Shown here piece by piece: positions 34,737 through 42,655 of a stretch of DNA of 64,000 nucleotides. Below the pieces are notes generated by a model. It saw only the letters and a list, made by a program, of their open reading frames with translations, did no database searches and was not told where the DNA came from. Position 1 is the stretch's first letter. Each line of letters starts with the position of its first letter. The DNA lies in assembly GCF_946481155.1 (NCBI RefSeq), contig NZ_CAMLMK010000002.1, forward strand, positions 1 to 64,000, read 5' to 3'. The stretch is from an uncultured Flavobacterium sp. Lineage in GTDB: Bacteria; Bacteroidota; Bacteroidia; Flavobacteriales; Flavobacteriaceae. A program made the translations under genes and the position numbers.

Positions 34737-35360
34737 GTGAATACAACTGTTTTTAAATATTTGCTGTTTCTGGGTTATGGGTATTTTGCCTATTTGCTTT
34801 TGCTGATAACACTTCAATATGTCCCTTTGGACTACGACGTGGCTTTTTTAAGAATCAAGCAGGACGAGATTGCAAAGAATTATTATAAGATCGCTTTTTT
34901 TACGCATGTCTACAGCAGTATTTTCCTGATGGTTTTTGGGGCCATCCAGTTTTTTGTAAAGCAAAATCAGAAAAATAAATACTGGCACCGATTGTCGGGA
35001 CGGTTCTATGTTTTCATTATCCTGGCTTTGTCAGGCCCTTCGGGATTGATTATGTCTTACCATGCTAATGGCGGTTGGATTGCGAAGATATCTTTTCTGC
35101 TGCTCAGTGTTTTGTGGATTTTTTTTACTGCAAAATCATGGTTGTGCGCGATGAATGGCGATATTCTAAACCATAAAAAATTTGCTATCCGGAGTTTTGC
35201 ACTGACACTCTCGGCTGTATCATTACGATTGTTCAAATATTTAATTGTTTTCGCGTTTGAGCCGGCGCCAATGGATGCATATAGGATGGTAGCATGGCTG
35301 GGTTGGACGGTAAATTTACTTGTAGCCGAAACTATTATCTACTATAAGTTTGAAAAATAA
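34737..35360 (+). CDS. DUF2306-type membrane protein
   Basis: A 207-residue protein with about six hydrophobic segments and the family stretch HVYSSIFLMVFGAIQFF, KYWHRLSGRFYVFIIL, and LSGPSGLIMSYHANGG. The GTG start directly follows the previous stop (TAAGTG), so translation is probably coupled. DUF2306 proteins are uncharacterised; the His residues in the early helices might bind haem, but this is a guess. Confidence 0.8.
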   Translation: MNTTVFKYLLFLGYGYFAYLLLLITLQYVPLDYDVAFLRIKQDEIAKNYYKIAFFTHVYSSIFLMVFGAIQFFVKQNQKNKYWHRLSGRFYVFIILALSGPSGLIMSYHANGGWIAKISFLLLSVLWIFFTAKSWLCAMNGDILNHKKFAIRSFALTLSAVSLRLFKYLIVFAFEPAPMDAYRMVAWLGWTVNLLVAETIIYYKFEK

Positions 35361-35381
35361 TATTCTTTAAACTGCATATCC

Positions 35382-35389
35382 TATCTTTG
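35382..35389 (+). promoter_or_regulatory. -7 box of exonuclease gene
   Basis: TATCTTTG followed by C, 21 bases before the ATG at 35411; overlaps the alternative TTG at 35387. Confidence 0.6.
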
Positions 35390-35410
35390 CAGATTATACA
35401 AATTTTAAAA

Positions 35411-36187
35411 ATGGAATTAAAACTTAACAGACCCATTTGCTTTTTCGATCTGGAAACCACAGGAATTGATGTGGCAAGAGATCGTATCGTGGAAATTGCA
35501 ATAGTAAAAATATACCCTAACGGAAATAAGGAAAGCAAAACCTGGCTGGTAAACCCTACTATTCCCATTCCGCCGCAATCCACTGCGATTCACGGTATCA
35601 GTAATGAGAAGGTGGCGAATGAGCCTACGTTTAAGGAATTGGCATCTCAAATCCACAACATGATAAAAGATTCGGATCTGGCCGGTTTTAATTCGGACCG
35701 GTTTGATATTCCGCTTTTGGCTGAAGAATTATTGCGTGCAGAAGTTGATTTCGACATGAAAAATCGGGTATCTGTAGATGTGCAGACGATTTTTCACAAG
35801 AAGGAAGAACGCACCTTAAGCGCAGCCTATAAATTCTATTGCGGACAAAGCCTTGAAAATGCCCACAGCGCCGAAGCCGATACCATGGCGACCTATGAAA
35901 TACTGAAAGCACAATTGGAGCGTTATCCGGAATTGGAAAACGATATGAAAACGCTTTCGGAGTTCACCACCCGAAAAAGATCGGTGGATTTTGCCGGCTT
36001 TATCGCTTTAAATGCAGAAGGGCAGGAGATTTTCACTTTCGGGAAACACAAAGGAGCTTTGGTTGATGAGGTTTTGGATAAAGAACCGGGTTATTTCGGA
36101 TGGATTCAAAATGCTGATTTTCCTCTATATACCAAGAAGGTATTAACAGGAATCAAACTGAGAAAACTGAACAATAAATTGTCGTAA
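35411..36187 (+). CDS. 3'-5' exonuclease, DnaQ/epsilon type
   Basis: Starting at the ATG at 35411 the protein has 258 residues. The DEDDh exonuclease motifs are visible: ExoI FDLETTGID (about 11-19), ExoII GFNSDRFDIPLL, and ExoIII with NAHSAEADTMATYEIL (His followed by Asp). The C-terminal 70 residues, after the nuclease, carry TFGKHKGALVDEVLDKEPGYFGWIQ, a short domain often attached to such nucleases. It may act as a proofreading or repair nuclease. Confidence 0.92.
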   Translation: MELKLNRPICFFDLETTGIDVARDRIVEIAIVKIYPNGNKESKTWLVNPTIPIPPQSTAIHGISNEKVANEPTFKELASQIHNMIKDSDLAGFNSDRFDIPLLAEELLRAEVDFDMKNRVSVDVQTIFHKKEERTLSAAYKFYCGQSLENAHSAEADTMATYEILKAQLERYPELENDMKTLSEFTTRKRSVDFAGFIALNAEGQEIFTFGKHKGALVDEVLDKEPGYFGWIQNADFPLYTKKVLTGIKLRKLNNKLS

Positions 36188-36196
36188 TCTGCTACA

Positions 36197-36808
36197 ATGA
36201 AAATAATCTGTATAGGCCGTAATTATGCCGACCACATTTCGGAACTGCAAAACGAACGTCCGAGCGATCCGGTAATCTTTATGAAACCGGACACGGCGGT
36301 TTTACCGAAGCAGTTTCCGTTTGTAATTCCGGAATTCAGCAATGATGTGCATCATGAAGTTGAAATTTTGGTGAAAATAAACAAAGTCGGAAAGTATATT
36401 GATGCCAAATTCGCTCATAAATATTATGATGAAATCGGTCTTGGAATCGATTTTACCGCCCGGGACCTGCAAACGGAGCTGAAAAGTAAGGGACTTCCGT
36501 GGGAAAAAGCAAAGGCATTTGACCATTCAGCGATTATTGGCGACTTTTTGTCGAAAAATGCTTTCAATTCGCTGGAAAATATTAAATTTGAATTAACCAA
36601 CAATGGTACTGTGGTCCAAAGTGGGAATACAAGTCACATGTTGTGGAAAATTGACGAACTGATCGCTTATGTCTCGCAATATTTCACATTAAAAACAGGT
36701 GATGTCATTTTCACAGGAACACCGGCCGGAGTAGCGAAAGTGCAGCCGAATGACGTTTTGGAAGGTTATATAGAGGGACAACAACTTTTTAGAATCCAGG
36801 TAAAATAA
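36197..36808 (+). CDS. Fumarylacetoacetate hydrolase family protein
   Basis: At 203 residues this is the short FAHD1-like form. The fold is marked by KIICIGRNYADHISEL at the start, FMKPDTAV, the metal-binding VHHEVEILVKI (His-Glu-x-Glu), GIDFTARDLQ and the end GDVIFTGTPAGVAKVQPNDV. Such enzymes cleave C-C bonds in acylpyruvates or decarboxylate oxaloacetate. The next gene starts within its stop (TAATG). Confidence 0.93.
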   Translation: MKIICIGRNYADHISELQNERPSDPVIFMKPDTAVLPKQFPFVIPEFSNDVHHEVEILVKINKVGKYIDAKFAHKYYDEIGLGIDFTARDLQTELKSKGLPWEKAKAFDHSAIIGDFLSKNAFNSLENIKFELTNNGTVVQSGNTSHMLWKIDELIAYVSQYFTLKTGDVIFTGTPAGVAKVQPNDVLEGYIEGQQLFRIQVK

Positions 36809-37152
36809 TGGCAATACATTATAACTTATCAAAAGTCTATGAAATTTCGGATAATGATACCGAATTTGCACAGCAAATAATTCATCTTTTTGTAGAAGAA
36901 GTGCCTCAGGAACTCAATTCCATCAAAGAGGGCATCGAAGAAAAAGATTATGCAAAAACCTATGCGTCATCGCATAAGATTAAACCTACCTTAGATTTAC
37001 TGGGAATGGACCTTGCCTATGAGGAAAATCTCCAGATCATGGAATGGACTAAATCGGAAGGCAAGAAAAAAGAAATCAAAGAAGTGTTCAAAAGCCTGAA
37101 AGAGCATATAGAAAATGCACTGAAAGAAGTGAAAAAAGACTACAATATCTAG
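36808..37152 (+). CDS. Hpt domain protein (orphan phosphotransfer)
   Basis: A 114-residue all-helical protein with the Hpt motif SSHKIKPTLDLLGM; His56 is the phosphorylation site. It has no other domain and no two-component gene beside it. It overlaps the FAH-family gene by one base and so is translationally coupled to an enzyme with no obvious signalling role. It probably relays phosphate from a hybrid kinase encoded elsewhere. Confidence 0.88.
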   Translation: MAIHYNLSKVYEISDNDTEFAQQIIHLFVEEVPQELNSIKEGIEEKDYAKTYASSHKIKPTLDLLGMDLAYEENLQIMEWTKSEGKKKEIKEVFKSLKEHIENALKEVKKDYNI

Positions 37153-37266
37153 AATATCATAAATCACTTTTAAAGTAATTTATTCCAAAGGCTCTTTGCT
37201 GTTTTTAAGAAAATAGTAAAGAGTTTTTTTTCTGTTAATACTTGTGATTCTGCGTAGGAACCTTAG

Positions 37267-37274
37267 TATCTTTG
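37267..37274 (+). promoter_or_regulatory. -7 box of cinA-like gene
   Basis: TATCTTTG, 26 bases before the ATG at 37301, with a partial -33 CTTG 22 bases upstream. Confidence 0.55.
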
Positions 37275-37300
37275 AGACTTTGTTATTTAGACTTAAATAA

Positions 37301-38548
37301 ATGAAAGCAACCATAGTAACTATTGGCGATGAGATTCTTATCGGGCAAATTGTTGATACCAATTCGGCATTCATAGCCAAATCATTAAATAAAATAGGAG
37401 TTGAGGTGCATGAAATGCTGTCCATTACTGATGACAAGCAGCATATTCTTGATACTTTTTCAAAACTTCAGAACCAATCCGATGTAGTGATTATTACCGG
37501 AGGATTGGGGCCTACGAAAGACGACATTACCAAAAAGACCTTCTGCGATTATTTTGAAGATGAATTGGTTACTGACGAAAACGTTCTGGTACATGTAACG
37601 GAACTGATCGAAGGTTTCTTTAAACGGCCGATAACGCAAATCAACAAAGATCAGGCGTTGGTCCCGTCAAAATGTTCGGTGCTTTTTAATAAGGTTGGCA
37701 CAGCTCCCGGAATGTGGATGGAGAAAGAAAATACCGTTTTCGTTTCCTTGCCGGGCGTTCCGTTTGAAATGAAGTATTTGGTTGAAAACGAAGTGATTCC
37801 GAGATTGGTTTCAAAATTCAGTCGTCCTTATATCGTACATAAAACCATTCGCACCTATGGTATTGGCGAAAGCCTCTTAGCAGAAAAAATCGAATCATGG
37901 GAAGACAATCTGCCTGAATTTATAAAATTAGCTTATCTGCCAAGTCCGGGACAAGTACGGCTACGACTTTCAGCGCGCGGTACGGAAGAGTTAGTCTTAC
38001 ATCAGGCGATAGAAGAGGAAGTCAAAAAACTGGAATTGCTCATAAGCGATGTCATTATCGGATACGATGACGGGGAAACTATTGAAGTTGTTTTAGGGAA
38101 ACTTTTCAAAGAAAAAGGTTTGACCATTGCCACGGCAGAAAGCTGTACGGGAGGAAAAATTGCAGCCACATTAACATCTGTTGCCGGTTCTTCTGCTTAT
38201 TTTAAAGGAAGTGTGGTTAGTTATGCGACAGAAGCAAAAGTGGATGTTCTTGGTATTCCTCAGGATACGATTGACAGATATTCAGTTGTAAGTACGCAGG
38301 TCGCCGAAGCTATGGCGCTGAATGTCAAGAAAATGATGCAAACCGATTTTGCTATTGCTACCACTGGAAATGCAGGTCCAGGCAAGGGCGAAGCAGATGC
38401 TGAAATCGGTACGGTAATCATTACAATTGCGACTCCGAACGGCGTAGAAACGGAAGAATTCAATTTTGGGCAACCCCGTGAAAAAGTGATAGATAGGGCA
38501 GTGAGCAAAGCCTTGGAGAAAATTTACAAAGAAATTTTAAAAAACTAA
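37301..38548 (+). CDS. cinA: CinA family protein (competence/damage-inducible, NMN amidase)
   Basis: This 415-residue protein has the N-terminal MoaB/COG1058-like domain ([40 protein letters not shown]) and the C-terminal amidohydrolase domain ([44 protein letters not shown]). CinA proteins have ADP-ribose pyrophosphatase and/or nicotinamide mononucleotide deamidase activities in pyridine-nucleotide salvage. The two-domain length is standard. Confidence 0.94.
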   Translation: MKATIVTIGDEILIGQIVDTNSAFIAKSLNKIGVEVHEMLSITDDKQHILDTFSKLQNQSDVVIITGGLGPTKDDITKKTFCDYFEDELVTDENVLVHVTELIEGFFKRPITQINKDQALVPSKCSVLFNKVGTAPGMWMEKENTVFVSLPGVPFEMKYLVENEVIPRLVSKFSRPYIVHKTIRTYGIGESLLAEKIESWEDNLPEFIKLAYLPSPGQVRLRLSARGTEELVLHQAIEEEVKKLELLISDVIIGYDDGETIEVVLGKLFKEKGLTIATAESCTGGKIAATLTSVAGSSAYFKGSVVSYATEAKVDVLGIPQDTIDRYSVVSTQVAEAMALNVKKMMQTDFAIATTGNAGPGKGEADAEIGTVIITIATPNGVETEEFNFGQPREKVIDRAVSKALEKIYKEILKN

Positions 38549-38557
38549 TTAAAATAG

Positions 38558-38589
38558 TTTGTGTAATAGGTTTCTTTTTCTTTTCTTTG
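38558..38589 (+). promoter_or_regulatory. Promoter of rpmB cluster
   Basis: TTTG at 38558-38561 and, after 20 bases, TTTCTTTG followed by C at 38582-38589, in good agreement with the TTTG/TAnnTTTG layout although the first bases of the -7 are TT. Confidence 0.5.
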
Positions 38590-38627
38590 CACCCTGATTT
38601 TGAATAACGAATATAAAGATAAGTACA

Positions 38628-38864
38628 ATGTCAAGAGTTTGTGAACTTACAGGTAAGAGAGCAATGGTTGGAAACAATGTTTCTCACGCTATGAATAAAA
38701 CTAAAAGAAAATTTAGTGTTAACTTAGTGAAGAAGCGTTTCTATATTGCTGAAGAAGACAGATGGATAACTTTAAAAATATCTACATCTGCTTTAAAAAC
38801 GATTAATAAGAATGGTATCGCTGCAGTTTTGAAAGAAGCTAAAGCTAACGGATTTGTTAAATAA
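38628..38864 (+). CDS. rpmB: Ribosomal protein bL28
   Basis: The 78-residue protein begins SRVCELTGKRAMVGNNVSHA and ends with a Lys-rich helix, the standard L28 layout. It is a 50S structural protein. Only one cysteine is present, so this is the zinc-free form. It is the first gene of rpmB-rpmG-DUF4295, followed by ftsY. Confidence 0.96.
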   Translation: MSRVCELTGKRAMVGNNVSHAMNKTKRKFSVNLVKKRFYIAEEDRWITLKISTSALKTINKNGIAAVLKEAKANGFVK

Positions 38865-38891
38865 TTCCGTAACCTTAAATAATATATCACA

Positions 38892-39074
38892 ATGGCAAAG
38901 AAAGGTAATAGAATTCAGGTAATTTTAGAATGTACAGAGCACAAAACTTCTGGTGTACCAGGAACATCTCGTTACATTACGACTAAAAACAAAAAGAACA
39001 CTCCGGACAGATTAGAGATTAAGAAATTTAATCCAATCCTTAAGAGAGTAACTGTACATAAAGAAATTAAATAA
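38892..39074 (+). CDS. rpmG: Ribosomal protein bL33
   Basis: A 60-residue L33 ([18 protein letters not shown], then [20 protein letters not shown]). The zinc-binding CxxC pairs are absent. It lies 27 bases after rpmB and 9 bases before the DUF4295 gene. Confidence 0.96.
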
Positions 39075-39083
39075 TAGTAAGTC

Positions 39084-39236
39084 ATGGCAAAGAAAACCGT
39101 AGCATCGTTACAAACAGCTTCCAAGAGATTGACTAAAGCTATCAAAATGGTAAAATCACCTAAAACAGGTGCTTACACTTTCGTTGAAGCAGTTATGTCT
39201 CCAGAAGAAGTGGATGAGTTCTTAAAAAAGAAATAA
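39084..39236 (+). CDS. DUF4295 small ribosome-associated protein (possibly bL38)
   Basis: A 50-residue frame starting MAKKTVASLQTASKRLTKAI and ending SPEEVDEFLKKK, basic in the first half. It sits 9 bases after rpmG and before a terminator. The DUF4295 family is specific to Bacteroidetes and habitually follows rpmG. From memory, a Bacteroidetes-specific ribosomal protein named bL38 was described in the F. johnsoniae ribosome, and this may be it; I cannot verify the identity here. Confidence 0.85.
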   Translation: MAKKTVASLQTASKRLTKAIKMVKSPKTGAYTFVEAVMSPEEVDEFLKKK

Positions 39237-39256
39237 TTCCCCTATACAATATATAG

Positions 39257-39290
39257 AAAAGCTACTTTCATACGGAAGTAGCTTTTTTAT
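39257..39290 (+). terminator. Terminator of rpmB-rpmG-DUF4295
   Basis: Stem AAAAGCTACTTTC / GGAAGTAGCTTTT followed by T-run; ftsY therefore probably has its own promoter or relies on read-through. Confidence 0.85.
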
Positions 39291-39314
39291 TTTTTATATT
39301 TGCTGATAATTGGA

Positions 39315-39452
39315 GCCAAAGGTTTGGTCATTCTTTAAACGTAGTTCCTGCTGTGCGCTGACACGAGCGCAGCGAACTGGCGAAGCAATCTCTCCACTTC
39401 GTTGCGAGGATGCCGCTACCACCTGCCTGCCGCAAGGCACGGTCAGGGCTAA
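39315..39452 (+). repeat. Palindromic intergenic repeat, copy D (composite)
   Basis: Between the terminator and ftsY, this GC-rich block starts GGTCATTC after GGTTT and ends GAGGATGCCGCTACC ... GGTCAGGGCTAA. The end matches copies B and C; the middle holds GAAGCAATCTCTCCACTTCG TTGCGAG, the same type of core as copy E. No gene is present in it. Confidence 0.6.
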
Positions 39453-39506
39453 AGAAAAGCTTTTTGGCGTCTTTTTATCATAACACATAATTCATAATTT
39501 CAAAAA

Positions 39507-40460
39507 ATGAATTTTTTTAAAAAAATATTTTCATCCGACAAGAAAGAGACTTTAGATAAGGGTCTTGAAAAATCAAAAACTTCGTTTTTCTCAAAGCTTA
39601 CAAAAGCCGTTGCGGGAAAATCAAAAGTAGATGATGAAGTGTTGGACAACCTGGAAGAGATTCTGGTTTCTTCCGATGTGGGCGTAAACACGACCCTAAA
39701 AATCATTGAGCGTATCGAAGCACGTGTGGCCAACGATAAATACCTGGGAACTGAAGAGCTAAACGAAATCCTTCGCGAGGAAATTGCAGGACTTTTATCG
39801 GAAACCAATTCCGGTGAAGCTACCGAATTTGATATCCCAGCCAACAAAAAACCATACGTAATCATGGTAGTTGGCGTAAATGGTGTTGGTAAAACAACTA
39901 CCATTGGGAAATTGGCTTACCAGTTTAAAAAAGCTGGTCACAGCGTTGTACTTGGTGCTGCCGATACCTTCCGTGCTGCAGCGATTGACCAATTGCAAAT
40001 CTGGGCGGATAGAGTAGGCGTGCCAATCGTTCGCCAACAAATGGGAAGTGATCCTGCTTCCGTTGCTTTCGATACCTTACAATCAGCCGTAGCGCAAAAA
40101 GCGGATGTTGTAATTATTGATACAGCAGGACGTCTTCACAATAAGGTAGGCCTGATGAGCGAGCTGACTAAAGTAAAAAGAGTAATGCAGAAAGTCGTGG
40201 ATGATGCGCCTCACGATGTTTTATTAGTGTTAGATGGTTCAACCGGCCAGAACGCTTTCGAGCAGGCAAAACAATTTACGGCAGCTACAGAAGTATCGTG
40301 TTTAGCAGTTACAAAACTTGATGGAACTGCAAAAGGTGGTGTCGTAATTGGTATATCCGATCAGTTTCAGATTCCGGTAAAATATATCGGAGTGGGAGAA
40401 GGGATTGAAGATTTACAGGTGTTCAACAAATACGAGTTTGTAGATTCATTCTTTAAATAA
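39507..40460 (+). CDS. ftsY: Signal recognition particle receptor FtsY
   Basis: The 317-residue protein is the short FtsY form with no acidic A domain, a basic N-terminus (NFFKKIFSSDKKETLDK) and the NG GTPase: GVNGVGKTTTIGKLA (G1), DTFRAAAIDQLQ, IIDTAGRLHNK (G3), VTKLDGTAKGG (G4) and GVGEGIEDLQVF. It receives SRP-bound ribosomes at the membrane. Lying beside ribosomal protein genes is common in Bacteroidetes. Confidence 0.96.
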   Translation: MNFFKKIFSSDKKETLDKGLEKSKTSFFSKLTKAVAGKSKVDDEVLDNLEEILVSSDVGVNTTLKIIERIEARVANDKYLGTEELNEILREEIAGLLSETNSGEATEFDIPANKKPYVIMVVGVNGVGKTTTIGKLAYQFKKAGHSVVLGAADTFRAAAIDQLQIWADRVGVPIVRQQMGSDPASVAFDTLQSAVAQKADVVIIDTAGRLHNKVGLMSELTKVKRVMQKVVDDAPHDVLLVLDGSTGQNAFEQAKQFTAATEVSCLAVTKLDGTAKGGVVIGISDQFQIPVKYIGVGEGIEDLQVFNKYEFVDSFFK

Positions 40461-40466
40461 CAGTAC

Positions 40467-40652
40467 ATGAATAAGGTCGTAGATTTTTTCAAAAATGCAT
40501 CACCCTTATACTTTATTTTAATAAGTATCGGACTTGGTGTAATAGCAAAATTTGTCGAAAGGAAACTGCCAGGCTTTGCCTTAGGGCTTCAGTTACTCAG
40601 TTTTATTTTGTTTTTTTATGCGATAATAAAATTTACGAATCGAAAAAAATAA
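40467..40652 (+). CDS. Small two-segment membrane protein
   Basis: A 61-residue protein starting 6 bases after ftsY, with two hydrophobic segments (about 14-30 and 36-55) and a basic C-terminus (KFTNRKK). No family is recognised. The spacing suggests it is co-transcribed with ftsY; a terminator follows. Confidence 0.7.
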   Translation: MNKVVDFFKNASPLYFILISIGLGVIAKFVERKLPGFALGLQLLSFILFFYAIIKFTNRKK

Positions 40653-40653
40653 A

Positions 40654-40693
40654 AACAAAGGCGTTATTCATATAGCGCCTTTATTTTTTGCCA
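40654..40693. terminator. Bidirectional terminator ftsY unit / serine hydrolase
   Basis: Stem AAAGGCGTTA / TAGCGCCTTT with one wobble, A-run and T-run on either side, between convergent genes. Confidence 0.75.
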
Positions 40694-41725
40694 TAATACT
40701 TCATCAAAATCCGATAGTGCTGCGTTTTCACTATCTGCGGCGTCACCCATTCGGATCACCACCATTTTTTTGCTTGGAATCACGTAGATTTTCTGGTCGT
40801 TTTTTCCTAAAGCCATGAACATATCATTCGGTCCGGAAGGGATTAAGCTACCCGGAAGCTGCAATTGGCTTTGCGGCAAATGATAGCTCGTCTTGCCGTT
40901 CAGCCACCATAAATAGCCATATGCTAAATTAATATTCTGCGAAGTAGTGGTAGCTTCATTAAAATATACTGTATTTATAATTTGTGTACCGTTCCAATTG
41001 CCTTTATTCAGCGCCAAAAGCCCGAAACGGGCCATGCTTCTTGTAGTGCTCCAGTAAACACTGTTGTGGTTTGATTGAATCCACGCACCATTCATTCCGA
41101 TTCGATCTCTCAATTTTGAATTAAAATATACGCTCCAGGTTTGACTGGTCGCTGAGGCAACAACATCCTGAAGTTTCACATAAACATTGTGATAAGCCCA
41201 TCGGGTCCCGGCATCAGCTGTATATTGAAGATTTGCAGGAGAAACGTCATCTCCCAATGCATCGTTTAATCCGGATGACATGGAAAGTAAATGCTTGCAG
41301 GTAATCAGGTTTTCTTTTGCAAGTGTGGCACTTGTCCATCCAGTACCAATATAATCAGAAACTTTATTGTTGATATTCAAATCGCCTTCTTCCTGCGCTA
41401 TGCCTGTCATTGTTGCTGTCAGCGTTTTTCCGGCGCTGGCCCAATACCAATTATCAGAGGCGGTGTGTCCGTTGAAATAGTTTTCCATTACAATTCTTCC
41501 GTTCACTAAAATCATAAAACCTTTGGTGTGCTTTTCATTTAGATATTCCGTTAACGCTGTTGCCGCGGTTTGATTCCAGCCTAGATCGGCCATGTTTTTC
41601 GTTTCCCAGAGGGTTCCTGTAAGCGGAGGGAAGTACATGGTTTCCGTCGTTGGAGCGCTGTCTGTGGATGAATCGGAACTGCATCCGGTAAAGACTAAAA
41701 TAATAAGTAAGGAAAGAATTCTCAT
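40664..41725 (-). CDS. Serine hydrolase lipoprotein, beta-lactamase/PBP fold
   Basis: The 353-residue protein has a lipoprotein signal (MRILSLLIILVFTGCSSD), then a class C beta-lactamase-like domain: SAGK (SxxK, about 97-100) in WYWASAGKTLTATMTG, the YHN triad in RWAYHNVYVKLQ, and a C-terminal HLPQSQLQ and YVIPSKKMVVIRMGDA. It is more likely an esterase or D-amino-peptidase-like enzyme than a true beta-lactamase. It probably acts in the periplasm. Confidence 0.9.
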   Translation of the reverse strand: MRILSLLIILVFTGCSSDSSTDSAPTTETMYFPPLTGTLWETKNMADLGWNQTAATALTEYLNEKHTKGFMILVNGRIVMENYFNGHTASDNWYWASAGKTLTATMTGIAQEEGDLNINNKVSDYIGTGWTSATLAKENLITCKHLLSMSSGLNDALGDDVSPANLQYTADAGTRWAYHNVYVKLQDVVASATSQTWSVYFNSKLRDRIGMNGAWIQSNHNSVYWSTTRSMARFGLLALNKGNWNGTQIINTVYFNEATTTSQNINLAYGYLWWLNGKTSYHLPQSQLQLPGSLIPSGPNDMFMALGKNDQKIYVIPSKKMVVIRMGDAADSENAALSDFDEVLWQKIKALYE

Positions 41726-41784
41726 TTGCGTTTGGATTTCAGATAGGACTCTAAAATTAGTGAATAGTTTAATCGGTTTTATTT

Positions 41785-41812
41785 TTTGAAATGATATTTA
41801 AAAGTAACTTTG
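41785..41812 (+). promoter_or_regulatory. Promoter of lipocalin-like lipoprotein gene
   Basis: TTTG at 41785-41788 and TAACTTTG followed by C at 41805-41812 (16-base spacing, slightly short), 16 bases before the ATG at 41829. Confidence 0.6.
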
Positions 41813-41828
41813 CGGAAACACAATTTCA

Positions 41829-42248
41829 ATGAGAAAGTTATTTATAGGGTTGCTGGCCGGTTTGCTATTTATCGGATGCAAAAAAAGCATTGATGAGAAA
41901 GAAATATCCCTGATAAACGGCTATTGGGAAATTGAAAGAACAGAAATGCCCGATGGTAGTGAAAAGGAATTTAAAGTAAATCCAACCATTGATTTTTTCG
42001 AGATTAAGGGGAAATCCGGGATGCGGACAAAAGTAATGCCTCAGGTAGACGGAACTTATCTTACGAATGACGTTTCCGAAAAAATAACTGTGACTACTGA
42101 AGATGATATTGTTTTTCTGAATTATACCACGCCTTTTGCTAAATGGAAGGAGAAAGTAATTTCTGTATCAGAGAAAGAACTGGTGGTCGAAAACGAGCAG
42201 GACATTATTTACTATTATAAAAAATCAAAACCTTTTTCTGTCAAATAA
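41829..42248 (+). CDS. Lipocalin-like lipoprotein
   Basis: A 139-residue lipoprotein with signal MRKLFIGLLAGLLFIGC and a small beta-rich body (NGYWEIERTEMPDGSEKEF, TYLTNDVSEKITVTTED, ISVSEKELVVENEQDIIYYY) resembling a lipocalin-like domain family of Bacteroidetes. Its stop overlaps the DUF721 start by one base (TAATG). Its ligand is unknown. Confidence 0.75.
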   Translation: MRKLFIGLLAGLLFIGCKKSIDEKEISLINGYWEIERTEMPDGSEKEFKVNPTIDFFEIKGKSGMRTKVMPQVDGTYLTNDVSEKITVTTEDDIVFLNYTTPFAKWKEKVISVSEKELVVENEQDIIYYYKKSKPFSVK

Positions 42249-42544
42249 TGGCAAAGCGATTCAATGAGGAAAGCCCTATTGGCGATGTTTTAAAGCAGTT
42301 TATTCAGGAAAATAGATTGCAGGCCGGCATGGATAAAATCGACGTGCGTGATGCCTGGAAAAATCTGATGGGAAATGGGGTCAATAATTATACTACAGAA
42401 ATACTTTTGAAAGGGAGTACACTTTATGTAGCACTTTCTTCAGCTGTCTTAAGAGAAGAATTGAGTTACGGAAAAGATAAAATCATCAAAATGATCAACG
42501 AAGAGCTTCGTAAGGAAATTGTTACCGAATTGATTTTAAGATAG
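42248..42544 (+). CDS. DUF721 (DciA-like) protein
   Basis: The 98-residue protein has the DUF721 pattern PIGDVLKQFIQENRLQAGM, then DVRDAWKNLMGNGVNNYT, LYVALSSAVLREELSYGKDKI and IKMINEEL. DUF721 is the core of DciA, the helicase loader in many bacteria lacking DnaC. It starts within the lipoprotein stop codon, which is an odd partner. Confidence 0.87.
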   Translation: MAKRFNEESPIGDVLKQFIQENRLQAGMDKIDVRDAWKNLMGNGVNNYTTEILLKGSTLYVALSSAVLREELSYGKDKIIKMINEELRKEIVTELILR

Positions 42545-42569
42545 TTATAATTTTCATTCAAATTTTATT

Positions 42570-42588
42570 TTTATTTATTCTAAATAAA
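42570..42588 (+). promoter_or_regulatory. Palindromic operator candidate 1 upstream of siderophore receptor
   Basis: TTTATTT-ATTCT-AAATAAA, a perfect 7-5-7 inverted repeat of 19 bases, about the size of a Fur box. Confidence 0.5.
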
Positions 42589-42605
42589 CTTGTTTTTTTT
42601 ATTTT

Positions 42606-42648
42606 GCTTATTTAGTTTTGCGCTAAATTATAATTAATCTAAATAAGC
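42606..42648 (+). promoter_or_regulatory. Inverted repeat flanking the siderophore receptor promoter
   Basis: GCTTATTTAG (42606-42615) and CTAAATAAGC (42639-42648) are perfect 10-base inverted arms. The -7 box TAGTTTTG (42613-42620) overlaps the left arm, so a bound repressor would block RNA polymerase. The half-site CTAAATAA is shared with operator candidate 1. Confidence 0.55.
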
Positions 42649-42655
42649 TTTAGTA

